A stretch of DNA of 64,000 nucleotides from Mycobacterium sp. ENV421. GTDB taxonomy: Bacteria > Actinomycetota > Actinomycetes > Mycobacteriales > Mycobacteriaceae. Each line of letters begins with the position of its first letter. Positions within the stretch are counted from its first letter, which is position 1. A program made the position numbers and the translations under genes. The stretch is taken from assembly GCF_002887815.1 (NCBI RefSeq), contig NZ_PDHO01000002.1, forward strand, positions 248,001-312,000, read 5' to 3'. Of this stretch, positions 54,333-64,000 are shown piece after piece. Under the pieces are notes generated by a model that saw only the letters and a program-made list of their open reading frames with translations, searched no databases and had not been told where the DNA came from.

Positions 54333-55034
54333 TCACCGTCCGTGCGCGACCTTGTCCAGCATGGTTCCGGCCAGGCTCACGGCCCGGCCCGAGGGCCGCC
54401 GCTGACCGCCGGTGACCGCGGCGTCCACGTCCACCACGCAATCAGCCGCCAGCCCGATGGCCCGCTCGGTGGGGAACGACGCGTCGCCCTGGTTGTCGGA
54501 GTTGACCACCGTCGCAGACAACACCGGACCATCGACTCTCACGTCGGTGACCTTCTGGCGCATCTCGGCGCCGGCCGGGGTGGGCAGGGCGGAACGCACC
54601 GTCTTGCCTTCGCACGCCTTCCATTGGTTGACGAAAGCACCGAACATCCGTTGCGCCTCAGCATCGGAAGCGAATTGGACAACACCGGCATCCACGCTGG
54701 AAACGGTTTGGCCGCCACCGAAGTTCGAGAATTCCTGCCAGGCCGCCCGGCGCACGTCACCCACCTCGTACACCACGCGCATGAAGGGTGTGGCAGGCCC
54801 GAGACATTCGATGGGGTTGGCGGCGGCATTGTCGCGAATTCCGTTGGGCAGGGCATCGATTCCGCCGACGGTTGGCGATTCGCTGTCGGACAACGGATTC
54901 CCCGCTGCCCGGCTCACCTCCGCACCGGTGGGCAACACCTCGGCCAAATCGCGCAGGACAACACCGTCGTCTTGGCGTGCCGCCGAGCCGTCAAGGGTGC
55001 TCGTGCACCCTGCCAGCACAGCGATGCCGACCAC
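54333..55034 (-). CDS. lppR: LppR-like lipoprotein with PknH-type sensor domain (copy 2)
   Basis: At least 233 residues from GTG 55034. Lipobox VLAGC lies only nine residues after this GTG, too short for a signal peptide. The in-frame upstream codons encode TRDQAVVRGRSIVGAVVGIA, an ideal n- and h-region, but no ATG, GTG or TTG is available before the lepA stop; ATC 55082 with GAGGG 4 nt upstream would complete it. The sensor domain (ECLGPATPFMRVVYEVGD, NQWKACEGKTV, LAADCVVDVD) resembles copy 1. Downstream of lepA on the same strand. Confidence 0.83.
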   Translation of the reverse strand: MVGIAVLAGCTSTLDGSAARQDDGVVLRDLAEVLPTGAEVSRAAGNPLSDSESPTVGGIDALPNGIRDNAAANPIECLGPATPFMRVVYEVGDVRRAAWQEFSNFGGGQTVSSVDAGVVQFASDAEAQRMFGAFVNQWKACEGKTVRSALPTPAGAEMRQKVTDVRVDGPVLSATVVNSDNQGDASFPTERAIGLAADCVVDVDAAVTGGQRRPSGRAVSLAGTMLDKVAHGR

Positions 55035-55096
55035 GGCACCAACAATCGATCGCCCCCGAACGACAGCTTGGTCGCGTGTGATTGAGCCCTCGCCCC

Positions 55097-56950
<1,854 letters not shown>

Positions 56951-57074
56951 GGGAAATCTCCTGGTCGGGTGGTACTTCGAGGGGGCCCTCGGGCGTCTCC
57001 AGCGTATCGAGTAGGGCCCGGCCCGGCACAATCGCGCGCCACGAGGCTCGCGCGATCCGCCTATGCTCATCAGA

Positions 57075-57671
57075 ATGGCGTCGCAGTGGAGGACGTTTCA
57101 GAGAATCGCGGAGCACCTCGTTTTCACCGAGGCGCCCAAGTTCATCCGACAGTTGCCGATACCCCAGGCCGTACCTCGGACCATCCAACAGGGCCTGCGG
57201 CTGGGCATCGAAGTTCTGGTGGCCAGCACCACCCCGATCGATCAGCCCGCCGCGATCACCGCGGGCCGCCCGGTCACCGACAACAGTGTCCCGACGGCGC
57301 ATCGCGCCCGCCGGCTGGTCTACGCACCCGATCTCGACGGTCGAGCCGACCCTGGCGAGGTGGTCTGGACCTGGGTGGTCTACGAGGACGACCCGACCAA
57401 AGGCAAGGACCGGCCGGTGCTGGTGGTCGGCCGGGATCGCCGGACGCTGCTCGGGTTGATGCTGTCCAGCCAGGCCCACCACGCCGAGGACCGCAACTGG
57501 ATCGCGATCGGCTCGGGCGGTTGGGACTACGACGGCCGCCCCAGCTGGGTGCGCCTGGACCGGGTGCTCGATGTTCCCGAAGAGGGCATCCGTCGCGAGG
57601 GCGCGATTCTGGATCAGCACACCTTCGAGCTGGTCGCTGCGCGGCTGCGCGCCGAATACTCCTGGAGTTGA
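57075..57671 (+). CDS. PemK/MazF-fold protein without partner antitoxin (Rv2405-like)
   Basis: 198 residues. A 90-residue N-terminal extension precedes a PemK-like core ([31 protein letters not shown] split, then LLGLMLSSQ). In MazF/PemK toxins this fold is an mRNA endonuclease; activity here is unproven, and no antitoxin gene lies beside it. ATG 57075 is fixed by TATGCT (57062-57067) exactly 7 nt upstream, indicating a leaderless mRNA. Divergent from lepA. Confidence 0.82.
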   Translation: MASQWRTFQRIAEHLVFTEAPKFIRQLPIPQAVPRTIQQGLRLGIEVLVASTTPIDQPAAITAGRPVTDNSVPTAHRARRLVYAPDLDGRADPGEVVWTWVVYEDDPTKGKDRPVLVVGRDRRTLLGLMLSSQAHHAEDRNWIAIGSGGWDYDGRPSWVRLDRVLDVPEEGIRREGAILDQHTFELVAARLRAEYSWS

Positions 57672-57710
57672 CGGTTGTGCCCGCGGTGCGCGGGCGCCCC
57701 TGACGTCACG

Positions 57711-57771
57711 GTCGAGATCGACGTGAGGGTTGTCGCCAGGCACGGATCACGACCCTGAGGTCGATCTCGGC
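57711..57771. repeat. Copy C of a dispersed palindromic element
   Basis: Arms 57711-57733 and 57749-57771 pair at 19 of 23 positions around a 15 nt loop; core CGAGATCGAC. Same family as 13533 and 21497, and again placed between convergent genes (the PemK-like and CBS genes). Confidence 0.65.
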
Positions 57772-57785
57772 GCAGAAGCGAGCCG

Positions 57786-58220
57786 CTACCCGCCCTGCGT
57801 GATGTAGGCCTGGAGATGCTCCTGCTCGGCCTGCAGCTGCTCCATCCGGTTCTTGACCACGTCCCCGATGCTGACGATGCCCACCAGCCGCCCGCCCTGC
57901 ATCACCGGTACATGCCGCACCCGGTTGTTGGTCATCAGCGCGCTCAGGTCGTCGATCTGGTCGTCGGGCGAGCACGTCACCAGCACCGTGCTCATGATGT
58001 CGGCGACCGCGCTGCGGAGCAGGTCCGGACCGTGATCGTGCAGCGTGCGCACGACGTCGCGCTCCGAGACGATGCCGACCACGCCGCCGTCCGGGCCGAC
58101 GACGACCATCGCGCCGATGTTGTGGATGACCAGCTCGGCCAGCAGGCCGGTGACCGTGGTGGTCTCGGTGACCGTGGCCACCGTCGTTCCCTTACTGCGA
58201 AGGATGTCGGCGATACGCAT
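57786..58220 (-). CDS. Tandem CBS-domain protein (Rv2406c-like)
   Basis: 144 residues made of two CBS motifs (VVVGPDGGVVGIVSERDVVRTL and VPVMQGGRLVGIVSIGDVV cores) with a short helical tail. Stand-alone CBS proteins bind adenosine nucleotides and are often stress or hypoxia induced in mycobacteria. ATG 58220 (MRIADIL) is preferred to the open frame reaching 58289. A perfect CRP-type palindrome lies 11 bp upstream of the start. Confidence 0.9.
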   Translation of the reverse strand: MRIADILRSKGTTVATVTETTTVTGLLAELVIHNIGAMVVVGPDGGVVGIVSERDVVRTLHDHGPDLLRSAVADIMSTVLVTCSPDDQIDDLSALMTNNRVRHVPVMQGGRLVGIVSIGDVVKNRMEQLQAEQEHLQAYITQGG

Positions 58221-58231
58221 CGCCACCCCCT

Positions 58232-58247
58232 TGTGATGGATGTCACA
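58232..58247. promoter_or_regulatory. CRP-type palindrome TGTGA-N6-TCACA
   Basis: TGTGATGGATGTCACA, a perfect match to the CRP/FNR-family consensus, located between the divergent CBS and aldo/keto reductase genes, 11 bp from the CBS start. Mycobacterial CRP recognises this pattern. Because it lies close to the start, repression of the CBS gene or regulation of the divergent gene are both possible. Confidence 0.72.
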
Positions 58248-58339
58248 CCAGGTTAAGGCTTGTGAGAGCGCCGGGGAAGCAAACCGCATCGGTTGCGTTA
58301 AGACAGAACAGGCTGACCACGAGACAACAGGAGATCTGC

Positions 58340-59344
58340 ATGGGCACCTTGCCGAAAACGGAGTTGGGCGACGGCTTGACGGTCAGCGCGATCGGGTTCG
58401 GCGGCATGGCGCTGACGCCGGTCTACGGCGCGGTCGACGACACCGAGTCACTGGCGACGCTGAACCACTGCCTGGACGTCGGGATGACCTTCATCGACAC
58501 CGCCAACGTCTACGGCGGCGGCGCCAACGAACGACTGATCGGCCAGGTGCTGGCCGGCCGCCGCGACGAGGTCACGCTGGCGACGAAGTTCGGGATCGAC
58601 GGTGACCCGACGACAGGCAAGCTCAAGGCCCGCGGTGACGCGGAGTACGTCCGGCGCTGTGTCGACGAGAGCCTGGGCCGGCTCGGCACCGACGTGATCG
58701 ACCTCTACTACATGCACCGCCGCGACGTGTCGCTGCCGATCGAGGAGACGGTGGGCGCCATGGCCGAGCTGGTGACCGCGGGCAAGGTGCGCCACCTCGG
58801 CCTGTCGGAGGTGACTGCAGACGAGCTGCGGGCCGCGGCCGCCGTGCACCCGATCGCCGCCGTGCAGAGCGAATGGTCGATCTGGAGCCGCGACGTCGAA
58901 CGCCATGTGGTGCCGGCGGCCGCCGAACTCGGCGTCGGCTTCGTGCCGTATTCGCCACTGGGACGCGGATTCCTCACCGGGACCATCCGGTCGGCGGCCG
59001 ACCTCTCCTCGGCCGGGGACTTCCGCAGCCGCATACCGCGCTTCGCCGAAGACGTACTGGACGCCAATCTTGCTGTGGTGCAGGTGGTCAGCTCGATCGC
59101 CGACGAAGTGGGCGCGACGCCGGCGCAGGTTGCGCTGGCGTGGTTGCGACAGCGCGCCGAGGTCCTCGGTGTGGCGTCGGTGCCGATCCCGGGTACGCGA
59201 CGCGCGGCCCGCGTCGACGAGAACGCCGCGTCGCTGGCGGTGCAGCTCAACCCCGATCAAGTGGTGGCCCTGGAGGCGGCCGGCGCCAGTGTGTCCGGCC
59301 ACCGGTCCATCGATCCGAATTGGGTGTCCTCGGCGCGGGAGTGA
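58340..59344 (+). CDS. Aldo/keto reductase
   Basis: 334 residues, NADPH-dependent (alpha/beta)8 oxidoreductase. Catalytic tetrad visible: Asp and Tyr in FIDTANVYGGG, Lys in LATKFGID, His in YYMHRRD. C-terminal cofactor loop SVPIPGTRRAARVDEN. ATG 58340 has ACAGGAG 7 nt upstream. The CRP-type site lies 93 bp upstream. Substrate unknown. Confidence 0.92.
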   Translation: MGTLPKTELGDGLTVSAIGFGGMALTPVYGAVDDTESLATLNHCLDVGMTFIDTANVYGGGANERLIGQVLAGRRDEVTLATKFGIDGDPTTGKLKARGDAEYVRRCVDESLGRLGTDVIDLYYMHRRDVSLPIEETVGAMAELVTAGKVRHLGLSEVTADELRAAAAVHPIAAVQSEWSIWSRDVERHVVPAAAELGVGFVPYSPLGRGFLTGTIRSAADLSSAGDFRSRIPRFAEDVLDANLAVVQVVSSIADEVGATPAQVALAWLRQRAEVLGVASVPIPGTRRAARVDENAASLAVQLNPDQVVALEAAGASVSGHRSIDPNWVSSARE

Positions 59345-59353
59345 CCCCGGCGG

Positions 59354-60127
59354 TCACGTCCCCGACGAGGTTTGGCTCACCGACAAGGCCACCGCGGTGT
59401 CGTCGAATTGGGCAGCCTGAGCGCTGATCCGGCCGATCTCGCTGGGCCGCTTGAGCAATCCGCGAACCGAGATGATGGCAACCTGTTCGGCGACCCGGAC
59501 CGCCTCGGCCACCCGGTCGCCCCCCTCGGTGTGCAGGCGGGTGCGCTTCTGCGCACCCTCATCGAAGTTCAGCAGCAACCCGGCGGTTTCCTCCCGGTCG
59601 CAGTCGATGAACTTGCCCTCCGCGATCGCCGCACCGATCAGGTCGGACACCCAGTCTTTGAGCCGCTCATAGTCGGTCCAGAACTGGTGGAAGTCGGCCC
59701 GCTGGTCGTGGGCGATGCGCTGGATCTCGTTGAAGTCGATCGGCGAGAGCGCCAACTGGATGGTGTCGAACCGCAACAGCCGGTAGAGCTTGACGGCCGG
59801 CGATCCCGAACCGGCACCGACCTCGGCGATGAACTTCAGCGGCGCCCGGTTCACCAGCAGCGTCTCCCCCAGCAGCTGCTCCTTGTTGCGGAACCAGTAG
59901 TACAGCGACGACTGCTGCAGGCCGGCGGCCCGCGCGATGTCGCTCATTGTGGTTTGCGCATAACCCTTTTCGGAGAACAGCCGGGTCGCGGCGTTGACGA
60001 TCCCGGTGCGTGGCGAGGTCGTCGCCGCCGAATCGGCATCGTTGCGGGGCCGTCCGATCACGCGAACCCGTGACCGGTCCTGCGGTGTCGGCACGTCGCG
60101 AATTGTACGGCCGGGATCCGCCGTCAT
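59354..60127 (-). CDS. TetR-family regulator of the GS-like/creatininase operon
   Basis: 257 residues. N-terminal helix-turn-helix (TTMSDIARAAGLQQSSLYYWF then RNKEQLLGE). About 35 basic, Pro-rich residues precede it. C-terminal ligand domain is rich in acidic residues. ATG 60127 overlaps the creatininase stop by 4 bp, so the regulator is the last gene of its likely target operon. It may bind the paired palindromes at 62305-62392. Confidence 0.9.
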   Translation of the reverse strand: MTADPGRTIRDVPTPQDRSRVRVIGRPRNDADSAATTSPRTGIVNAATRLFSEKGYAQTTMSDIARAAGLQQSSLYYWFRNKEQLLGETLLVNRAPLKFIAEVGAGSGSPAVKLYRLLRFDTIQLALSPIDFNEIQRIAHDQRADFHQFWTDYERLKDWVSDLIGAAIAEGKFIDCDREETAGLLLNFDEGAQKRTRLHTEGGDRVAEAVRVAEQVAIISVRGLLKRPSEIGRISAQAAQFDDTAVALSVSQTSSGT

Positions 60128-60867
60128 TCCAGCGGTGGGACTTCAGCGTGCGCACGCATCACCACGTCACGCGCTGCGGCCACGACGTCTGCCCACAACT
60201 GGAGGCCGTAGCTCTTCGACGCCCGCGACGGGTACCCGGTCACTCCGTTGGTGGAGACCTGCTGGACGGGATAACGGAACACCGTGCCCGCGGTGCGGTC
60301 GGGGTCGTCGGCATCGCGCATCGCGTCGACGTCCACCAGTTCCGGCCGGACCGCCAGCATCAGCGAGGTCTCCGCCGCATTGGCGTGCCAGTCGACCGCG
60401 TCCTCGGTGGCTCGCCGGGCGATGTCGGGTGTCAAGTCCCACCACTGCATGACGCCGATCCGCCGGTCGGGATGCTGTCGGCGAAACCGGTCGCAGGCCA
60501 ACCACAATGGCGCGCTGTTACCGACGTGACCATTGACGAACAGGATGCGGCGCACCCCGGAGTCCGCACACGCCTCGCCGACCCGGACTGCCGCCGTCGC
60601 GATCTGGTCCCCGTCGAACGCCACCGTGCCAGGCAGCGCGGTCCCGTGAAAGAAGCTGGCGCCGAACGCGATCGCAGGCAACACGAGAGCGAGCTCACCG
60701 GCGGCAGCCTCGGCGATGGCGGTGGCCATGATGGTGTCGGTGCCCACCGGCAGATGCGGCCCATGCTGTTCGGTGGCGCCGACCGGAATCAGGGCCACGG
60801 TGTCGGGGTCGGCGGAAAGCCGGTGGGCGATCTGCACCGAGTTGAGGTCGTCCCAGCGACTGCTCAT
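60124..60867 (-). CDS. Creatininase-family amidohydrolase (MftE-like)
   Basis: 247 residues. Metal-binding motif GATEQHGPHLPVGTD (Glu, His, Asp ligands) and VNGHVGNSAPL, then a Glu in NAAETSLML. Members cleave creatinine, formamidopyrimidines or, for MftE, a peptide. Coupled by ATGA to the glutamine-synthetase-like gene upstream and to the TetR gene downstream. It could hydrolyse an amide made or used by the synthetase; this is inference from context. Confidence 0.88.
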   Translation of the reverse strand: MSSRWDDLNSVQIAHRLSADPDTVALIPVGATEQHGPHLPVGTDTIMATAIAEAAAGELALVLPAIAFGASFFHGTALPGTVAFDGDQIATAAVRVGEACADSGVRRILFVNGHVGNSAPLWLACDRFRRQHPDRRIGVMQWWDLTPDIARRATEDAVDWHANAAETSLMLAVRPELVDVDAMRDADDPDRTAGTVFRYPVQQVSTNGVTGYPSRASKSYGLQLWADVVAAARDVVMRAHAEVPPLE

Positions 60868-62234
60868 CAGAAGAACCGTAGGTAGCGCTCGGACTCCCAC
60901 GACGAGACGTGTGCGTTGTAGGAATCCCACTCGAGCTTCTTCTCGGAGACGAACGAATCGTACATTGCGGTCCCGAACACGCTGTGCACCAACGGGTCCG
61001 CTTCGATCGCGTCGATGGCCTCACCCAGCGAGCGGGGCAGCCAGGTGATGCCGCGCTCGATCAGATCCGGTTCCGAGAGCCGGTAGAGGTTGTCGCGGTT
61101 GGGAGCACCGGGGTCGAGCCCCTCCCGGATCCCTTCCAGTCCGGCGGCCAGCATCAGGGCCGCACCCAGATATGGGTTGTTGGCGCTGTCGGCGGCGCGG
61201 CATTCGACACGGCCGCCGCCCCGGGGGATCCGCAGCATGTTGGTGCGGTTGTTGTCGCCGTAGCAGGCGAAGATCGGTGCCCACGTCAGACCGGACATGC
61301 TGCCCTGCTTGACCAGTCGCTTGTAGCTGTTGACCGTCGGCGCGATGACCGCGCAGATCGCCCGGGCGTGGCGCAGCACTCCGGCGATGAACTGGTAGCC
61401 GAGCGAGGAAAGCCCGCAGCCATGCGGATCGTCGCTGGATTCGAAGAGGTTGGTCCCACCGGCGTCGGCGAGCGACATGTTGTAATGCGCTCCGCTGCCC
61501 GTTCGATCGGCGAAGGGTTTGGGCATCCACGAGGCGAACAGGCCGTGCTTGCGGGCGATCTCGCCGACCATCATCCGGAAGAAGACGAACCGGTCCGCCA
61601 TCGACACCGCATCGGTGTAGGTGAAGTCGGTCTCGAACTGACCGTTGCCGTCCTCGTGGTCGAAAGAGTAGACATCCCAGCCCAGTTCGTTCATCGCCGC
61701 GACGATCTCGTCGACCACGCCGAAGTTGTGCAGCATCCCACGCAGGTCGTAGCAGGGTTTGTCGAGGTTGTCGTCGGGGCTGGCCGGCTCCGGCACCCCG
61801 GTGCGATCCGACAGCAGGAAGAACTCCGTCTCGATCCCGAGGTTGAAGGTGTAGCCCAACGTCGCCGCCTCGGCGGTGACCCGCTTGAGGATCTGACGGC
61901 TACACGACTCGAACGGGCTGTCACCGATCCACAGATCGCCGGGAAACCACGCGATCTCGCGATTGAACGGCATGACGATCGCCGCGTCGAGGTCCGGGTG
62001 CGGCGCGACCTCGTCGTCGTTGACGTCCTGCGGCACACCGTCCAGGGCGGCGCCGGTGAACATCTCCGACCCGTTCGCGGCCTGCTCCAAATGGCCCAGC
62101 GGCACCATCTTCGCCTTCGGCTTGCCGTGCATGTCGACGAAACTGATCGCCGCGTAGCGGACTCCCGCGGCGGTCAGCTTCTCGGCGACCTCGCGGACGT
62201 CGGTGTGCGCCTGCCCGTTGAGCGTGCTTGTCAT
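60867..62234 (-). CDS. Glutamine synthetase family protein (GlnT/type III-like)
   Basis: 455 residues. GS fold elements: LGIETEFFLL, HEDGNGQFETDF, KPFADRTGSGAHYNMSL (ATP loop) and NNRTNMLRIPRGGGRVECRAADSA cores. Shorter than and divergent from housekeeping GlnA (no Tyr adenylylation region at the C-terminus), so it probably ligates glutamate to an amine other than ammonia or acts in amine catabolism. ATG 62234 with AAAGGGA upstream is preferred to the open frame reaching 62372. Head of the GS-creatininase-tetR operon. Confidence 0.88.
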   Translation of the reverse strand: MTSTLNGQAHTDVREVAEKLTAAGVRYAAISFVDMHGKPKAKMVPLGHLEQAANGSEMFTGAALDGVPQDVNDDEVAPHPDLDAAIVMPFNREIAWFPGDLWIGDSPFESCSRQILKRVTAEAATLGYTFNLGIETEFFLLSDRTGVPEPASPDDNLDKPCYDLRGMLHNFGVVDEIVAAMNELGWDVYSFDHEDGNGQFETDFTYTDAVSMADRFVFFRMMVGEIARKHGLFASWMPKPFADRTGSGAHYNMSLADAGGTNLFESSDDPHGCGLSSLGYQFIAGVLRHARAICAVIAPTVNSYKRLVKQGSMSGLTWAPIFACYGDNNRTNMLRIPRGGGRVECRAADSANNPYLGAALMLAAGLEGIREGLDPGAPNRDNLYRLSEPDLIERGITWLPRSLGEAIDAIEADPLVHSVFGTAMYDSFVSEKKLEWDSYNAHVSSWESERYLRFF

Positions 62235-62304
62235 CTGTTCCCTTTCTCGCACCGGTCGACGCCACCGTAGCCACGCTCTGTAACTGCGCTGTTTCCAAAT
62301 AATG

Positions 62305-62392
62305 AATGACCTATTGAAACTTGGCAGGCGATGACGGCTGTGAACAGAGCAGTTGGCGGTCATCGCCGGCACAGTTGTGTCAATAGGTCATT
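62305..62392. repeat. 88 bp nested palindrome between the GS-like and RNase Z-like genes
   Basis: Outer arms AATGACCTATTGA (62305-62317) and TCAATAGGTCATT (62380-62392) are perfect 13 bp inverted repeats. Inner arms GGCGATGACGGC (62327-62338) and GCGGTCATCGCC (62356-62367) pair 11 of 12. The two sets are almost concentric. Each outer arm is itself a dyad (TCAAT-N5-ATTGA in the right copy, one mismatch in the left). Likely a pair of operators for the TetR regulator, or a small palindromic element. Confidence 0.75.
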
Positions 62393-62475
62393 GAAAAGCG
62401 CCTGCGTAGTGAAACCCGCCATACCGAGGGCCAATTGCTCCCGAGCAGCTGCCCGGCAGGGTAGTAATTAACCCC

Positions 62476-63306
62476 ATGATCGACGTCACGCTGCTCGGCA
62501 CCGGAAGCCCGATGGTCGACCCGAATCGCGCCGGGCCGTCAACCCTGGTCAAAGCCGGCGACTCGCTGTTCCTGGTGGATTGCGGGCGGGGGGTGCTGAT
62601 GCGGGCCGCCGCTGCGGGCGTCGGCGCCGCCAACATCACCGCGCTGCTGCTGACCCATCTGCACAGCGACCACATCACCGACCTGTCCGATGTGATCACC
62701 ACCCGGTGGGTCACCACGTTCGTGCCCACCCCGCTGCCGATCATCGGCCCGCCCGGCACCAAAGCCGTCGTCGACGCGACGCTGGCGGCGTTGGCCCCCG
62801 ACATCTCCTACCGCATCGGCCACCACCCCGACATCACCGAACCTCCGTCGATTCAGGTGCACGAGTACGCCTCCGGCCAGGTGTGGGACGACGGCGGCGT
62901 CCGGATCACCGCGGCGCCCACCGACCACCGTCCGGTCGAGCCGACACTCGGTTTCCGCGTCGAATACGACGGGGCGGCGGTGGTGCTGGCCGGTGACACC
63001 GTGCCCTGCGCCGGCCTCGACGAACTCGCCAAGGGGGCGAACGCACTGGTGCACACCGTCATCCGCGCGGATCTCGTCGAGCAGATGCCGGTTCAGCGGC
63101 TCCGGGACATCCTCGACTATCACTCGTCGGTCGAGCAGGCCGCCGCGACCGCCGCCCGCGCCGGGGTCGGCACACTGGTGCTCACCCACTATGTACCGCC
63201 CCTGGTGCCCGGCCAGGAGGACCAGTGGCGCGCGAAGGCGGCCACCGAGTTCAGTGGCCCGGTGGAGATCGGCAACGACCTGCTTCGGGTATCCGTCGGG
63301 AACTAA
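62476..63306 (+). CDS. RNase Z-like metallo-beta-lactamase hydrolase (Rv2407-like)
   Basis: 276 residues. Starts with the RNase Z strand [20 protein letters not shown] and has the metal motif [13 protein letters not shown] (HxHxDH), a further Asp in [10 protein letters not shown], and a C-terminal His in VLTHYVPP. It may process tRNA 3' ends or be a related phosphodiesterase. The AGTAAT/TAGTAAT stretch 7 nt before ATG 62476 suggests leaderless transcription. Confidence 0.88.
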   Translation: MIDVTLLGTGSPMVDPNRAGPSTLVKAGDSLFLVDCGRGVLMRAAAAGVGAANITALLLTHLHSDHITDLSDVITTRWVTTFVPTPLPIIGPPGTKAVVDATLAALAPDISYRIGHHPDITEPPSIQVHEYASGQVWDDGGVRITAAPTDHRPVEPTLGFRVEYDGAAVVLAGDTVPCAGLDELAKGANALVHTVIRADLVEQMPVQRLRDILDYHSSVEQAAATAARAGVGTLVLTHYVPPLVPGQEDQWRAKAATEFSGPVEIGNDLLRVSVGN

Positions 63307-63333
63307 GCCGCGCCGTCGTCCGACTTATGGGCG

Positions 63334-64000
63334 ATGACGACGACCGAGACTTCGACGCGCCGCGGTGACGCGGCTGTGCTGCGCCGGATCTGGCGGCTGC
63401 ACTTCTGGGTGGGGCTGTTCGCCGCGCCGGTGCTGGTGGTGTTGGCCTGCAGCGGCCTGGTGATCCTCTACAGCCAGCCGCTGGACGCCCTGCTCAACCG
63501 GCACCTGCTCGTGGTCGAGCAGGGACCGCAGACGGTTCCCCTCGATGCGCAGGTGGCCACCGCCACCCAACACGCCGGCGCCGGAAGCACACTGGAAGCG
63601 GTCACCCCGCCGGACGGCCCGAACTCCTCGACCCGGGTGGACTTCTCCGCCGCCGACGCCAAGGGCTACCCGCAGGCCGAAGCCGACGTCATCCAGGTGT
63701 TCGTCGATCCCTACACGGGCGCCTATCTGGGGCAGCGCGATCAACTGTCCGGCCTGGTGGGCTGGGCCAATCAGCTGCACCGAATGTTCGGCAACGACGG
63801 CCCGCACATCCAGCTGCCGTCATTGGGACACCTCATCAATCCGTCCGCATATCCCGAGTCCACCATCCCGGTCGGGATCGGCAACCTCTGGATGGAGCTG
63901 ACCGCGACCTGGATCCTGGTTCTGCTCGGCAGCGGGATCTATCTGTGGTGGCCGCGCGCCATCGAAGCCGCGAAACCGCTGCTGGGCGTGCGATGGCGCG
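63334..64000 (+). CDS. PepSY-associated membrane protein, cut by window edge
   Basis: At least 222 codons, open to the window end. Basic N-terminus, then a helix with RIWRLHFWVGLFAAPVLVV, the entry signature of PepSY-TM proteins. An extracytoplasmic segment follows (about 45-170) with FVDPYTGAYLGQRD and WANQLHRMFG. A second helix starts near 185 (LWMELTATWILVLLGSGIYLWW). Family members include reductase-like and iron-uptake-linked proteins. ATG 63334 is the start; the ribosome site is weak. The C-terminal half is missing. Confidence 0.85.
   Translation, partial: MTTTETSTRRGDAAVLRRIWRLHFWVGLFAAPVLVVLACSGLVILYSQPLDALLNRHLLVVEQGPQTVPLDAQVATATQHAGAGSTLEAVTPPDGPNSSTRVDFSAADAKGYPQAEADVIQVFVDPYTGAYLGQRDQLSGLVGWANQLHRMFGNDGPHIQLPSLGHLINPSAYPESTIPVGIGNLWMELTATWILVLLGSGIYLWWPRAIEAAKPLLGVRWR

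Overview
The window is a 64 kb chromosomal segment of a fast-growing-type mycobacterium (Mycolicibacterium-like). This rests on the high GC content, the protein families, the abundance of ATGA/GTGA gene overlaps and leaderless-looking promoters, and a gene order that follows the M. tuberculosis Rv2325c-Rv2407 interval. Gene-order comparisons to M. tuberculosis come from memory of that genome, not from a search. The ESX/PE/PPE/plc genes that lie between the Rv2345 and glyS positions in M. tuberculosis are absent here, as is the mycobactin (mbt) cluster between Rv2375 and hemN. A two-component system and a SulP-carbonic anhydrase gene occupy the mbt position. No prophage, insertion sequence or CRISPR array was seen.

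Layout. 1-13 kb: an ECF-type importer (EcfT plus a fused EcfS-EcfA-EcfA protein), a MarR-MFS pair, VIT and bestrophin membrane genes, an acyl-CoA oxidase-like enzyme, a three-gene cluster carrying subunit III and IV homologues of heme-copper oxidases, and a large MASE1-PAS-GGDEF-EAL protein. 13-29 kb: housekeeping core with tRNA-Asn, dnaG, dgt, a TPM protein, glyS, smtB-zur, uppS, recO, an amidase, and era-corC-ybeY-phoH. 29-35 kb: a P450 operon, a GAF-LuxR regulator, and hrcA-dnaJ2-rsmE with a CIRCE operator. 35-41 kb: a histidine kinase/response regulator pair divergent from a SulP-carbonic anhydrase fusion and a small secreted protein. 41-49 kb: hemW, then the sulfur assimilation block (nirA-cysH-sirohydrochlorin chelatase, and the sulfate importer subI-cysTWA). 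49-58 kb: a GH15 trehalase, a MarR/MFS pair, two LppR-type lipoproteins, lepA, a PemK-like protein and a CBS protein. 58-64 kb: an aldo/keto reductase, a glutamine-synthetase-like/creatininase/TetR operon, an RNase Z-like hydrolase and a truncated PepSY protein.

The most interesting signal is regulatory. Three promoters (response regulator, SulP-carbonic anhydrase, small secreted protein) each carry a GATATG-type direct repeat with an 11 bp period that ends exactly 3 bp before a -35 element. This predicts a compact regulon for the local response regulator centred on bicarbonate/anion transport and CO2 hydration. Both sulfur operons are preceded by 30-codon reading frames ending in clustered Cys codons, each placed 7 nt after a -10-like hexamer. 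These look like cysteine-sensing attenuator leaders. An 88 bp nested palindrome separates the glutamine-synthetase-like operon from the RNase Z-like gene. A family of about 60 bp hairpins occupies three wide convergent gene junctions.
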